A DNA stretch of 64,000 nt from Megascapheus bottae (lineage: Eukaryota > Chordata > Mammalia > Rodentia > Geomyidae): positions 49,919,858-49,983,857 of the forward strand of contig JANJXV010000004.1 of the NCBI GenBank assembly GCA_024803745.1, in the 5' to 3' direction. The notes under the pieces were generated by a model. The model saw only the letters and a program-made list of their open reading frames with translations, was not told the DNA's origin and did not search any database. Made by a program: the position numbers and the translations under genes. Positions 34,250-46,381 of the stretch are shown piece after piece (the first letter of the stretch is position 1; the number at the start of each line of letters is the position of its first letter).

Positions 34250-35240
34250 CCCCCAAAACAAGATCTTATCAGTAGAATTTGTCAAAGGAAAACTGACAAA
34301 TATTTGATCAAGGAAAGATTCAGATTTTGAGAGGTACTGATTTTTGTTTTTTTATATTTTGAAAAATTAAGTTAAGAATTAGAGGCTGACAGTTAACATG
34401 TACTTACGCATTACTTGTAGAATCACTCAATACATTATGCTGTGAGCTTTTGGTTATACGTATAAGGATGTTGCACAAAATGAGCTTTCCTGATTCCTGC
34501 AAGTAAGTTGAAGGTAAGCCTATAGTAATTTTCTGTTCCTGGAGAGAATGAGACAGATTTTTACCTGCCTTCTTCCAGTTGGGTTTTGAGAAGATGTCTT
34601 ACCTTGGGAATACTAAGTTGGAAGACAGCAACAGGTTTGCGTTCCTTGTATAACTACTAACGCTAGGTACAAGTGGGATACACTATCTATTGGAATATAA
34701 GGAATACTGTAAATCACAATACACAGAAATTAAATGCACTGAAAGATTTAAATAGAACCATCAAAGAAACTATCTGAAAGACATGTTTAGTACTCTAGTG
34801 AAGCTAAATTAATGAAGAAAAACAGCTTTTTTTTCTGCTATAAGACACACAATTGTGGCTCAAAAATATTTATTGAATTAAATAAGTCCTCATTCTTTTC
34901 AGCTTTGATATTCAATGCTTTCTTTCCAGTAGTGTTTCATTGTTATGTGAAGCAAGATCCCAAATTAGAAAATTCAATAAAACCTATACATATATCAAAA
35001 TATAAGCACTGACAGGGTTTACTTGTTCTTTTTCATAGTAATTACTTTTAAAATATTTTATTATATTTTAGGGGCTGTACAATGGAGATGCCATTCTTCA
35101 AGGCAGTTTAAGAATACAATGTGTTATCAGTGGAGAAAATAAAGCTAAACTGCATCCCAAAATGAAAGGGGCAGATAACAAAAAATTGGGAAGGATAGAA
35201 AGATAGTAGGGCTCATAAAATGAACAATTGCAATTTGTTT
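34250..35240. other. Unique A+T-rich DNA
   Basis: No gene or clear repeat. Confidence 0.55.
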
Positions 35241-35270
35241 AAAAGAAAAAAAAAGAAAAGAAAGAAAGAC

Positions 35271-35452
35271 GGCCAGGAGTTAGCCTAGTGGTAGAGTGCT
35301 TGCCTAGCATGCACTGGGAGCTACATACATAGAAAAAAAAAAAGCTGGAAGTGGTACTGAGGCACAAGTGATAGAGCTCTAGCCTTGAGAAAGTCCAAGG
35401 ACAGTGCTCAGGCCCTGAGCTCAAAGCCCAGGACTGGCAAAAAAAAAAAAAA
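35271..35452 (+). mobile_element. IDL-Geo SINE with a small internal deletion
   Basis: GGAGTTAGCCTAGTGGTAGA and GCTTGCCTAGCATGCACTGG start the left monomer, but about 20 bases including the B-box region are missing before GCTACATACATAG. Without a B box this copy is unlikely to be transcribed by polymerase III. Geo is complete (AAGCTGGAAGTGGTACTGAG, CAGTGCTCAGGCCCTGAGCT), ending in an A-tail of about 14. Purine-rich A/G flanks on both sides make the exact duplication ambiguous. Confidence 0.93.
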
Positions 35453-35574
35453 GGAAAGGAAAAGAAAAGTTATTTGAAGTAGAACTGAAACATCCCTCAG
35501 TATTACTTATCTTCCAATTCTACATATGACACATTTGAATATTTTAACTGGCCAGTTACAAATCTATTAATTTA

Positions 35575-35970
35575 ACAAAGGATTGATTACCAGAATAGAC
35601 AAGGGATTCAAGCAACCCAATCAATCAATCAATCGATAATTTTTATTTGTCTAAAGATTTGAAGAGCCAGTTCTTCAACATTTGTATCTGAGAAAGCTTA
35701 AATTGCCTAGTGGCCTTAATCATTGGACATGCAAATCAAAGCTACAATAAAATGTCACTTCATTCCATTCTTTAGGATCAGAAAAAAGAAAGCAAGCTTT
35801 TTTTAAAAAATATTGATAGTATGATGAAAGACAAACCTTATCATAGTCAGTGAAAATATAAACTAGTCAGTATAAAATATTATGAAAATTTCTGTAAAAT
35901 ATAGAAATGAACCATGCATAGCATCTAGCAATTATAACCTCATCCACTCAAAGGAAATGAGATTAAAATT
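35575..35970 (+). mobile_element. Ancient L1 ORF2 fragment
   Basis: The order GATTACCAGAATAGACAAGG, CATTGGACATGCAAATCAAA, GTCACTTCATTCCATTCTTT, then AACCATGCATAGCATCTAGC and CCTCATCCACTCAAAGG follows the C-terminal ORF2 of old mammalian L1s. Internal (AATC)n expansion lies at 35619-35636. It is decayed beyond any frame. Confidence 0.65.
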
Positions 35971-36073
35971 TCAAAAGTTATGTATATTAGACTCCTTGTT
36001 CTCAGCTTCTCTATTAGATTGACAAAATTATGGAGCTGGCATGTGAAAAATTCAATCTAGGACAGTAAACCTT

Positions 36074-36235
36074 TCTATCCATCCATCCATCCATTCATTG
36101 ATCTATATCTCCACCCACTCCTCTATCATTTGTCTCTATCCACATATCTGTTTGTCAGCTATCTATCTATCATCTATCATTTACCATCCCCATCTGTCTA
36201 TTATCTATCTACATTTCTATTTACCTAGTTTATAG
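36074..36235. repeat. Tetranucleotide microsatellite region, (CCAT)n and (CTAT)n mixed
   Basis: About five CCAT units at 36076-36095 are followed by imperfect CTAT/CATT units through about 36235. Confidence 0.85.
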
Positions 36236-36566
36236 ACATATATCACAGATTCATCTTCTGGCTTACTCTCTTAAATATAGCAATATTTTTTTTAGTTTTA
36301 AATAAATTTAAAGTAGTTAAAATATGCTAAAGATTTGGTAAAAAAATTATTTCTCTTTGAGTGCTCAATTCACCTTCTGTATATGTATGTCTGCAAGACC
36401 ACCATATGCGTATAATTCTTGAATATTCATTCTTTTGCTCTCAGAACATATGTTTACAAAAAGATACCAGATTTTTTGCAGTAGTGATATAGAAGCTATA
36501 TTGTAGCTTTATTTTATTTATTTATTTTTTTACAGAAACACTTCACTACTTTCATTGTGGTTTCTT

Positions 36567-36803
36567 TTCTTTTTATTTTTTGAAGGGGGCGTTCTAGAGC
36601 TTGAACACTGGGCCTGGGCACTGTCCCTTAGCTCTTCAGCTCAAAGGCTACTGTGGGCCATAGTGGCACTTCCTGTTTTCTAGTGATTAATTGTAGATAA
36701 GAGTCTCACAACTTTGTATTGCCTGGTCTGGCTTTGAACCTTGATCCTCAGATCTCAGCCTCCTGAGTACTAGGATTACAGTCATGAGCCACGGTGCCTG
36801 GCT
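36567..36803 (-). mobile_element. B1-like/Geo composite SINE
   Basis: Read on the minus strand: the B1-like head (complement of CAGATCTCAGCCTCCTGAGT and ACTAGGATTACAGTCATGAG), the linker (complement of GTGATTAATTGTAGATAAGA), then Geo (complement of CACTGGGCCTGGGCACTGTC) and a T-rich end. CATTGTGGTTTCTT at 36553-36566 and CATTGCTGTTTCTT at 36804-36817 form a 14-bp duplication with two changes. Confidence 0.93.
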
Positions 36804-37015
36804 CATTGCTGTTTCTTATAAGACAATGTGATTGAAGAAAGGAAAAATCTCTCTTCTAGAATCCAATCAGGAAAGTCACCTTAGTTTCTTGCTAAGTACT
36901 CACTAAAATCAGTTTATTTTATGTTTACATGCAATACAAATTTTATAGCTGAAAAGCTAAGTGTGAGATAAATTTGAATCACCCTTGTTGTATCTATTAG
37001 AAGATACACGAGTAT

Positions 37016-37210
37016 TTTTTTTTTGCCAGTTCTGGGCTTGGACTCAGGGCCTGAGCACTGTCCTTGGGTTCTTCTCAAGTTTAGAGCTCTACCACTTGGG
37101 CCTCAGCACCATTTCTGGCTTTTTTCTATGTATGTGGTAGCGAGGAATCGAACCCGGGTCCTCGTGCATATTAGGCAAGCACTCTACCACTAGGCTAAAC
37201 TCCCGGCCCC
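37016..37210 (-). mobile_element. IDL-Geo SINE, full length
   Basis: A minus-strand copy with a well-kept tRNA-like half (plus strand shows GAATCGAACCCGGGTCC, the B-box complement, and CTCTACCACTAGGC, the A-box complement). The Geo half is complete (CAGGGCCTGAGCACTGTCC). It is flanked by ACACGAGTATTTTTT at 37006-37020 and ACATGAGTATTTTTT at 37211-37225, the T-run being shared with the tail. One of the youngest-looking copies. Confidence 0.96.
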
Positions 37211-37229
37211 ACATGAGTATTTTTTCAGG

Positions 37230-37885
37230 AATGGTCTGTAAGGACTGTAATATTTTGGAAAGTCACTCTGGTATTTTCAGTATTATTTTTCCTTTTGATG
37301 ACTTTAGAGAAAAAAAGAAGGAAATAATTTTTTAGTATGGTATGACTCCTGTGATTAATTATTGCAAGTGTAGCAGCTTGAATAAAAACATTTTTTCTAT
37401 AATTTTGTAATAACCCCTGTTGAAATCCAGGAAAGGAACTGGCTGTACTCCTTGGCTGTAGTCTCAGTAGATAACCTGCTATTGCTTAGTGTTTTCAAGG
37501 TTCTAGGCTTTACTCTTGTTCCATGGCTCTGGTTCTTTACCATTTCAGGCCTCTAGTTCCTTCCTGACATCCTCTATCCTTTTCATAAGGACTCAGATTA
37601 CATCAGATAAACCTTTATACTCAAGAGCTTATAATGTCTGTATCCTTTAGATACATAATGAAATCTCTTCTGTTGTGTTTTCATAGTCCATAACTTCTGT
37701 GAACTATAGAACTAGTATTCTTAGTACTATTCTTTTAGATTCTTTGTGCAGAACACAATACTTTCCTCCATAACATTTGCAATTGACTATGTGAAACAGA
37801 GAAGGTATGTTGGTTTCTGATAAAGTCCTAGACATTAAACTGAGAGCGTCATGCTTGCTAGCCAAATACTGTACCACTTAGAGAT
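37230..37885. other. Unique DNA
   Basis: No gene or recognised transposon. Confidence 0.55.
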
Positions 37886-37898
37886 ATCCCTGGTTGTA

Positions 37899-38136
37899 CT
37901 GCCTGGAATTGCCATGGGGCTTGAACTCTGAGCCTGGTCTCTGTCCCTACACTCTTCAGTTCAAGACTAGCACACTACCACTTGAGCCACAGCAACACTT
38001 CCGGTTTTCTGGTGGTTCATTGGATATCAGAATCTCATGGTCTTTGGTGCCTGGGCTGGTTTTAAAGTGCAATCCTCAGATTTCAGCCTCCTGAGTAGTT
38101 AGGATTACAGGCGGGAGCCACTGGAGCCCGGGAAAG
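37899..38136 (-). mobile_element. B1-like/Geo composite SINE
   Basis: A minus-strand element with the B1-like head at the right (TTCAGCCTCCTGAGTAGTTA, GATTACAGGCGGGAGCCACT), the linker GGTGGTTCATTGGATATCAG, and Geo at the left (CTACCACTTGAGCCACAGCA). CTGGTTGTA at 37890-37898 and 38137-38145 is the likely duplication. The frame at 37894-38094 is from this SINE. Confidence 0.92.
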
Positions 38137-38178
38137 CTGGTTGTAAATTATTGTTATGATTATATATTTTGGGGGGTG

Positions 38179-38362
38179 TGCAGTTCTGGGCTAGAACTCA
38201 AGGCCTGGACACTGTCCTGGAACTTTCTCAAGACTAGCATGCTACCACTTGAGCCACAGTACCAATTCCAGCTTTGTTTCTGTGTTTGGGGTATCCAGTA
38301 ATCAAAACCAGGGTTTAATGCATGCTAGGGGAACACTCTACCATAAGGCTATGCTCCCTGTC
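38179..38362 (-). mobile_element. IDL-Geo SINE, diverged
   Basis: GCATGCTACCACTTGAGCCA and CAGTACCAATTCCAGC give Geo. AATCAAAACCAGGGTTTAAT and CATGCTAGGGGAACACTCTA give the tRNA-like half. A possible very old B1 fragment on the minus strand follows at 38370-38472 (GACAAGGTATCATCC, TAGTTGGTGTTATAGATG). Confidence 0.85.
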
Positions 38363-38474
38363 CTGGACTTGATTTTTCAGACAAGGTATCATCCTTTTAC
38401 CCAAAGTGGTCTTGGTATGTGATCTTCTTACCTCTTTACTAGTTGGTGTTATAGATGTATTTCACCTGTAACTG

Positions 38475-39455
38475 ATGCAGATACATTGGAAACAGATAGG
38501 AGTGAATATGGTTACATTAGAAGTTGCATCAGGAAGTAAGGGTGTACAATCAAATATAAAGTATCCCTGGCTCAGCTTTATGTATTATTGGGGAGTTAAG
38601 TTTTAGAAATAGTCTCTAAGATATTCCTTTCCTTTTAAAGAAAATACCAAGTCTTAAAAACATGCACTTTTACAAAAAAAAAAAAAGAACAGAAAAGCAG
38701 GTCTGTATTAAAGGTCTGCAGATTTTAGAATGGGAGGAGAAACCTGAGTCCCCCATTCTAGGCAGTTATATAAACCAGCAGTATGTCTAGGTGGATGACA
38801 ATTTTTTTCTCAGTGGAAAAGAGTTATTTTGTCGCCATGCCACCTGAGGTTACAGAACATGAAACATAAAACTAACTTCAGAAATTAACATCATGAATAA
38901 AGTGTATTTTGTCCTACCTAAGTTCTTTTGTGATTTCAAACAAGATTGCATAAACTTCACTTCATTTCAGAGACTCCCATACAGGGAAAGCTTTCAGAGA
39001 TTCTCATTTCAGAACCATGTTTTACATTTCAAATAAAAAGCTGGAGAATTTCGGTCTGAGAATAAGCCTGTGTGCAGGGGCGTAGGTTTAGTAGATAACT
39101 GTATTAGCTACTAAATGTAACATTTATTTAGAACTGCAGAAAGCAAGGTGATATTTATATCGTTCTGATTTACCTGATGAGACCCAAAATGTCCAGTTTA
39201 AAAGAGAAAGAGCTTAAATGGACATTAGCAACAAATGTTAGAGAGTAAGAATAAAACAACTGTAACCAGGAAGAACTCTCTGGCAGGGCAAATAATATGT
39301 AGATAGTATTCTAAATAAAGATAAGTGAATAGGTTTAAAAGACTTATAAAAGATGAAAAAATCAAAGAAAATGACTAAGTACAATAGTATGTAATAGAAT
39401 TTTATTGATTGAATCATGTAATGACTGATAACATCAAATGTTACATTAACTTTAA
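38475..39455. other. Unique A+T-rich DNA
   Basis: Nothing recognised. Confidence 0.55.
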
Positions 39456-39459
39456 AAAC

Positions 39460-39962
39460 AAATTATATTAAACGAAGTAAGCCAGACCCAAAGAAACACA
39501 GACTGTATGGTTTCCCTCATTTGTGATAACTAGAATATGTCTAGGATATTCTTAGGAAAGGATCACGATGGCTCAATACCTATGTGTATAAGACCATATA
39601 AAATGATGCCTGTGGAAAAGAACTCAAAGTATTAGAAGCAAGAGGTTTTTTTGTTGTTGCTGTTGCTGTTTTTTAGCCTACTATTTTCAGTTCTTTTATT
39701 TTCCTTTGGTTTATTCTCTGTTTATTTCTGTACTCATTTGTACTCATTGTCTTGCATATAAGATTATCTGTTTGGGAAAGATAAGCACAGAAATGTAGGA
39801 CAAATGGTGAATGAATGCAACAGTGATACTCACTCCACACTATGCTGGAAATGAATCTAGACAATCTGGAGGAGGAGGGGAAAGTGGGAGAAAATATTAT
39901 ATTAGGTAACTGTAACCCTTCTGTCTCCATCACTTTTCCAACAAAATAACATTAAAAAATAA
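39460..39962 (+). mobile_element. 5'-truncated L1 of a different 3' UTR type
   Basis: It starts in the last codons of ORF2 (AAGCCAGACCCAAAGAAACA, GGTTTCCCTCATTTGTGATA). The 3' UTR then differs from the commoner type in this window: it ends GGGGAAAGTGGGAGAAAATA, GTAACTGTAACCCTTCTG, ATCACTTTTCCAACAAAATA. This points to an older or separate L1 subfamily. A T-rich (GTT)-containing insert lies at 39648-39675. The minus-strand frame at 39673-39933 is an artefact. Confidence 0.8.
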
Positions 39963-40107
39963 AACTTTTTTTTTCATTTTATACATAGCTTGGCTTTACA
40001 CAGCTAATTAAAATGTTAGAATGTCAGAAAGAGCACAAGACCTTCAAAGGAAATCTTTTAATTGATCTTCTACAATAATGTGAGAGTTGATAAAGAAATG
40101 AAGATTG

Positions 40108-40212
40108 AGAGTTGAGTGTGGAGGTTCATGTTGATAACTTCAAGTGCTTGTAAGACTAAGACAGAAATATGGAAAAGTTTGAGACCAGCTTCACAAGGTC
40201 ATGTCTCAAAAT
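40108..40212 (+). mobile_element. Old B1 SINE fragment
   Basis: GAGTGTGGAGGTTCATGTTG, CTTGTAAGACTAAGACAG and TTTGAGACCAGCTTCACAAG follow the order of a B1 element. Confidence 0.55.
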
Positions 40213-40249
40213 AAGTATTTGTTACCAGAGTTGCCCAAAACCATTGTCC

Positions 40250-40630
40250 AAGGTTTCTTTCCATTCTCTGTATTCTGCTTGTTTGCTTTTCTATGCAGAA
40301 GTTTCACTTCAGTGCAGCACCACTTTTGTTTGTTTGTTTGTTTACGCTTATTTTATGCTTTTGCATATTATCTATGCATTTGCTACCATGCTTATGCAAT
40401 AAATGTCAGATACCTTATCCATTATAGTTTTTTTCCAGTTATTTTTGGCTTTGTGTTTTATATTTAACTCTGTCAACCATTTTGAGCTGTTTTGTGTACT
40501 GTGTAAGATGTGTCTTGTATTCTATAATTTTATATGCAGATACCACATTTTTTGAACACCATTATTTGGAGAAATAATCAGGTCCTCATTGTATGTTCTT
40601 GATACCTATCTATGTAAGAGATGAATTAAT
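40250..40630 (-). mobile_element. Ancient L1 ORF2 fragment
   Basis: The plus strand is the complement of an old ORF2 region: GCAGAAGTTTCACTTCAGTG, CCATTTTGAGCTGTTTTGTG, TGCAGATACCACATTTTTTG and AACACCATTATTTGGAG. A TTTG tetranucleotide expansion lies at 40328-40343. The overlapping frames at 40169-40467 come from it and are not genes. Confidence 0.7.
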
Positions 40631-40639
40631 ACGAAGTTG

Positions 40640-41330
40640 AAGACTTTATATCCAATGATCTAACAAAGACCTAAATGTTAGACATTATTATAGCATGTTT
40701 AGGTTTGGTTTGCTATTTAGTATTTAATTTTGAAGTGGAACATCAAACAACATTTTCTTACACCAAATATATACAATCTCTGTATTTCCACAGGAAGTAC
40801 GAAGTGAATAATACCTGAATAATTGGTTTATTTGTATTTCTAAAGATAAAAATTTAGTCACAAAATGCATTTAGTTTTCTGGCAGCCAAATGGTAAAATG
40901 GGGAGGGAGGGTGGGAATCCTGCTTACAAAACAACATGTCTTCTTTTCTTAGCAGGTTTTAAATGTTAATATTCCTCATTCTAAATGGGCAAACTGAAAA
41001 AAGAGGGATAAATTTTGAATATGATTGTACCTTCCTTCAAGGTAATTAAATGTTTCTCCCATGAGCAGTTTAATTTTAATGCTTTACTTTTCAAAGATAA
41101 TATAAAAATTACACGAAGCTGCTGTCAGACTCAGAGATGGAAAGCTAGAAGTTTAGTATACATTCAGAATCAAACTGTGTAAATAATATTCCATTGGTGG
41201 AAATTCTGTGTAATTTCTGCATTCTGGAAAATAATTTATTGTATTATTTTATCACACATGTTTATTTATGCTCATTTCCAGTTCATATCTATTTAAAGAA
41301 ATCTACCCTATCAAGAAAATATTTCCTTAA
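40640..41330. other. Unique A+T-rich DNA
   Basis: Nothing recognised. Confidence 0.55.
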
Positions 41331-41345
41331 AAATGACACTAATTA

Positions 41346-41629
41346 ACAGGGCATGGTGGCTCTCACATGTAATGATAGCTACTCAGGAATTTGAGATCTG
41401 AGATCATAGATCAAACTCAGCTTGGGCACTAAAGAGAGTGAGATTCTTATCACTAATTCATCATGAGAAAAACAGGAAGTGGGGCTTTGGATCAGGGTGT
41501 AGGGTGGTAGCCTTGAGGTGAAAAGCTCAGGGATAACTCCCAGACCCATGGAGGATAGGGTGGAAGCCTTGAACTGAAGGGCTCAGGGACACCCCCAGAC
41601 CAAGAGTCCAAGCCTCATGACTGACAAAA
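41346..41629 (+). mobile_element. B1-like/Geo composite SINE with internal duplication
   Basis: The B1-like head carries GGGCATGGTGGCTCTCACAT and AGCTACTCAGGAATTTGAGA; the Geo half starts at GAAGTGGGGCTTTGGATCAG. Within Geo, a block starting AGGGTGG at 41501 recurs at 41557, so about 56 bp are tandemly duplicated and the element is longer than its siblings. Flanks AAATGACACTAATTA (41331-41345) and AAATGAAACACTAATTA (41630-41646) are the duplication with a 2-base difference. Confidence 0.9.
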
Positions 41630-41649
41630 AAATGAAACACTAATTATTG

Positions 41650-42610
41650 CATGCTACAAATGTTTAACTTTTCTCTAAATACAGAGAAAATGAAAAATTG
41701 TCATCAATGAATAAGGACATTTTATTTTGACAGATAGCTTCCTTTTACATTTATAGTTTACTAATTTGTTTTATTTGAAAATTTATCTTAATACTAATTG
41801 CAGTACCTAGCTTAATAGAATCATTTCTTTAATTGTTTAAAAATGTGTATACAAGAGATAGCAAAGCTATCAAGTTGCCTAATAATGTGCTATAAAAATG
41901 TAATCATTTGGAAAAGGATCACAAACTTATCTTGGAGATTTAAAATGCATTAGATCTATTTTTGAACGGTTCTAGTGATTATAATGAAATGTTATTTTGC
42001 ATGGATTTTTGAACTTTTCAAAAATGTTCACTCTTTCCTTTCATCATATAAGCAGTTGATAGTCATCATTCATTTCAATTTGGAAGCAGAGAATTTCTAG
42101 ATACAACCGCTTTTGGGAGAAGGGAGGATCAGGGTAAAGGCTCTGGAATATTCATCTGGTGAGGGATTACTTCCTAGTGCAGAGATGACATGTACTAATA
42201 TAAACTACCTTATCAGTGCTGAGGGTTAAGTTCTAAACTTTGGACAACACAGTTACACATTCCATACCATACTCAGTATGATAAGAATCCATGTGAGTAT
42301 ATGTAGGAGATTTCTAAATAATGGCTATATTTTGTAAGGAAAGAAAAGCAGCTTATGGTAAAGAAAGAGGTGGTAGAGATTATCTGTTTTGAAGTACCTA
42401 TTCCAAGCTACTCTTAATTTTAGATTTGTATGTTTAGTTTTATTTAGCAAAATCAAAAAATAAAATAACATTGTTTCTACCTATAGCTAACTTCAAATCT
42501 GCAGTAATTCTACCCACATTAATGAAGCAGAGTACCTGAAATTACAATTGAGTTATATTTTAAAGAACACAGCCTTGCTTGCATGTAATTGACTTCATAC
42601 AGTTAAATTA
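41650..42610. other. Unique A+T-rich DNA
   Basis: Nothing recognised. Confidence 0.55.
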
Positions 42611-42626
42611 CAAACCAGTCTAGTAG

Positions 42627-42838
42627 CTTTAATTTTTTTTTTGTTGTCGGTCTTAGGGCTTGAAGTCTGGGACTGGGCACTGACCCTTGAGCCACAGCAC
42701 CACTTCCTGTTTTCTGGTAGTTAATTACAGATAAGAGTCTCATTGGAATTTACTGCTCATCTGGGTTTGAACAGAAATCGTCAGATCTCAGTCTCTGGAG
42801 TAGGTAGGATCACAGGTGTGAGCCACGTGCTCCCTGCT
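42627..42838 (-). mobile_element. B1-like/Geo composite SINE, Geo part internally deleted
   Basis: CAGATCTCAGTCTCTGGAGT and GATCACAGGTGTGAGCCACG (complement of the B1-like head), then TAGTTAATTACAGATAAGAG (linker) and CACAGCACCACTTCCTG (Geo). About 35 bases of Geo, the GCTAGCACTCTACCAC block of its siblings, are absent after CACTGACCC. AGTCTAGTAG at 42617-42626 and AGTCTAGCAG at 42839-42848 form the duplication with one change. Confidence 0.9.
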
Positions 42839-42849
42839 AGTCTAGCAGT

Positions 42850-45670
42850 TTTTTTAATATATTGATCTTGTTATTCCATACATATTCATTTACAGATATT
42901 TGTAATAGAAAAATAATTACTACACCGAAATTACAAAATTAACTAAAGCAAAAAAAAATGGTCTGGTAGCATGGATTACTTGGGCAACTGTCTAGTTAGC
43001 AAGCAAGAGGTCCTTTAGCTCATTAAAGTGACAAAAGAAAGAAAAAGAAAAGGAAAATTCAGCCTTCAGTACAAATAGTGCATCTTCCTTAAAATTTTAT
43101 TGTTGAGAATAAATTAAAAAATTCTTTTGAAATAGGAGTTGTCATTTGTCAGTTTTCCAGGCAGCAAGCATTATTGCTAATCTTAATGGAATAACTTGTA
43201 AACCATGCACTCATAAAAAGACATTATATTATGCACAATTATTTAAATAATTTTCCCACAATCACTTGGCTTGTAAATGAAATGTCTGTGATTTTTATCC
43301 AAGGTGGCTTGATTTCAGATTCTTTGTTTGCTCTAATATTCACTGATCTTTCTTTTAATAAAGTGAAGTTGGAATTTGATAAACAGAGATCAACTTTAGT
43401 AAACAAAATATACAAGAAATGTGTGTGTATAATTTATTTTGTGAAATTCTATTAAGATTCAAAAATGGTATTATTACATAGCTTTTTCAAAATTACAATT
43501 TTGACTTATATCATTAGTGGCCCCATTTTGTAGGAGGTTTAGGGTACACTTCATTGTTTCAATAATATGATAAAAAGTAGTGCCATGCAAGGAAGCTGGG
43601 CATTCTGGAAATGTTGGCTTCATTTCTTCTAAGAATATATGAGCATCTTAAAATCAGAGACAGTATCTTTGATACATGTGAAAGGTTTAAGCTAAGGAAC
43701 TGTAAAATACTGACCTAATTGCCTTATCCTAAAGCCAAGTTCCTGTAACTTACATATGCTCAATATTTGGCCCAATAAGAAATATGTACTGATACATACT
43801 ATTATCAGAATTTTAATCTTCTGATTTTGCTTCTGCAATAGCTCTATCCTACCTAGAAGTTCTTTTGAACAGTGTCTGGAGATACAAATATGAATCATAG
43901 AATATATGTTTTGGTTTGTTAGCATGGCATCTCATCAATAAATAGATTTTAGACATTTATGATGAACTTATCAGGATTTAAAATGTAGAATTTTGTAGTA
44001 TTACTTTTCTCAGTGTACAGTGACACTATTGTGATATATATTATTGTTGATATAATATCAAACAAAACTTAAAATGGCACAAGTGCAATGTATCAAAGTA
44101 TTGAAATATTTAATTGCTTAATTGCAACTAAACTCTCTAAGTCATTCCTTTATTTAATGTCATTTAATTACCATTTATTTAGCAACTATGTTTGAAGTTA
44201 GTTTGTGCCTACTTGCAACACCAAATGTCAATTTTATGATAATAAATATATTTGGTTTTCTGTTTAAATATGTGTGTGTGTGTGTGTGTTTATTGTCTCA
44301 ATGCTGAACCTAAGTGCCTACATTACAGTTATCAATAATAGCTGAGCTTTTCAGTAAATACGATGGCTGTTGCCAATAGAATTCCCCCATGAAATGCAAA
44401 TATTATGTCTTATAATGTCCTTCTTTGATCTCAATGACTGGCAGAGATTGTTTAAATGGCCAACATTTTGTTCACATTTGCAGGATCTTTCAAATAACTC
44501 TGATTTTTAGTATTTAAGGCTCTTTCCCTTATTAGTTTATTTTCAACTTTGAACAAAACATGTTTTTGCATCTCTCCACAGTACAACTGCTTTCCCCCTT
44601 TTTGTTGATTTTACCTCTAGAGTAATCAAGAGTTTGAGCTTTATTTTTCTAATATAGGCAACATTCTCTGGTTTTAAGATCTAAAGTTTGTAGCTAAATG
44701 CATTATTGATAAGTGCACTGGAACTTCTGCTGACTCTTGTGCTAGTTTTTAGGTTGTCTGGGTCATGAAAAGATGCTTATGGAAACTTCATTATACAGTT
44801 TCTTAAAGATGGCATGTGTTTGATTACTTCTGTCACCTTCTTAATGTTGATTGTCACTTTCATTTCTTTTCTCGTGGAAATCACTAGGTATCATTTATAC
44901 AGAGAATATACCCATCTGTAGTGTAAATTATGCATGCTTTTATTTTAGCTCCCTTGCTCTCAAATCCAAATTCTTTTTTTTCTGAGCAGCAAAAAGTTTA
45001 TTTTACATTTATGCATCTTTCCATGTGCTTGGTGCTTAGTTAGATAAAGTTTGAAAAGCTGTATCACATTATCACTTGTCTTTTTTAATTAAAATAGAAA
45101 AGGAAAAGCTGAGATACTCTCTAAATACTTTCTAAAGGAAAATTGAATCACTCTTTCATGATCTTCGGGAAAATAAATAAATGAACTGCTTATATTATTC
45201 AACATTATCTTTCTTTGTATTCAGAAATAAAATAATCAGTTGGTGAATACAGTTCTTGCCTAATATCATTGCTTTTACAGGACTGATGCACTTTGAATAT
45301 GCAGTTTCTTCCACCTATTTTTGTGGATTTGGGCACAGAACTATCTCTGTCCTCTGACAAAGAAGAATTCTCAGTTATCAGTTGTTGATTGCTAGAAGGA
45401 CTAATTCTTTCCAGACACAGTTTTATTTTTTCTAGCAGTCAAAACATGAAGACATTTCAACTGAACAAGTTTTAAAATTTTTGAAATTTAAACATGGCTT
45501 CTAATGAACTTATAGAATCAAAGAGGCTAGACTAGGACATATTTCCTGAACCATTAAATATAACATATTGCTCCATGATTGGTAATCTAAGCAAATAGCT
45601 TTAAGAGATAAACGTATATTTTGATATACTTGGAATTAAGATTATTTTATTCATCATACACACATCCAAT
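42850..45670. other. Unique A+T-rich DNA
   Basis: I see no gene or transposon over this long stretch. A short GT run lies at 44271-44290. Frames at 43231-43455 and 43692-43925 lack any family resemblance. Confidence 0.55.
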
Positions 45671-45679
45671 TTTGTCTCA

Positions 45680-45900
45680 GTTTATTTTTTAGGCATGGTC
45701 TCGGGCCTCCATTATCTGATGTTCATCTTCAGTGTAACTAGCACTACAGATATGAACCACCAAACTCAGTATATTTGAAATATGATCTCTCTGAAGTCTT
45801 TGCCTGGGTTAGACTGAAACCATCGTTCTCTCATGCCTACCTCTCATGTAGCTGGGATTATAGCCCTAAGACATCACATTTCGATCCTAGATAGTATTTC
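45680..45900 (-). mobile_element. Old B1-like remnants
   Basis: Two B1-complement-like blocks: GGCATGGTCTCGGGCC with ACTAGCACTACAGATATGAA (45692-45765), and GCCTGGGTTAGACTGAAACC with CATGTAGCTGGGATTATAGC (45800-45875). Both are badly decayed. Confidence 0.45.
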
Positions 45901-45904
45901 AGGG

Positions 45905-46365
45905 TTATTTTTGTTACATGGAGATTTTTCATTTCTTCCCATCTCTAACTGCTGTGGTTATGATTTTACAGTAGTAAAGTATTCTCTCAACAAATATTTA
46001 CTCTATTTATTTAATGTCTGTCTGTTAGGTCTTTATAACTAATCCAGTAGTAATCAAACCAAGGAAAATGTTCCTCATTTTCATTCTCACTTCCTCACAT
46101 TCTAGGGGGAAAATCGTGATAAATGTAACGAACAAGTACATTGAAATGTAAGTTGGAAGGTGATAAGTATTATAAAGTAAAATAGTGCAGTTTGAGTATT
46201 GGATAGGCAATGTTATGCTAAAGATATAATCAGAATGCCCTCATTAATGTTAACTGAATTGTATAAGGGTAGTATTTATGTGGAAGTAGGAGGAAAGTGT
46301 GTCTCAGAGAGACCAACCAGAGTGAAATATGCTAAGGAAGAGGCCATTTAACAGGACAGATATGA
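45905..46365. other. Unique A+T-rich DNA
   Basis: Nothing recognised. Confidence 0.55.
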
Positions 46366-46381
46366 TAAAAAGTTCAGACAG

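Noticed and set aside
35070..35220. Possible old L1 3' end (CAATGTGTTATCAGTGGAGA, TTGGGAAGGATAGAAAGATA)
   Set aside because: The landmarks are too weak and no A-tail or duplication is evident.
38370..38472. A separate B1 element on the minus strand beside the IDL-Geo SINE
   Set aside because: Only two short blocks match the expected order, so I mention it in the neighbouring entry but do not list it as a firm feature.
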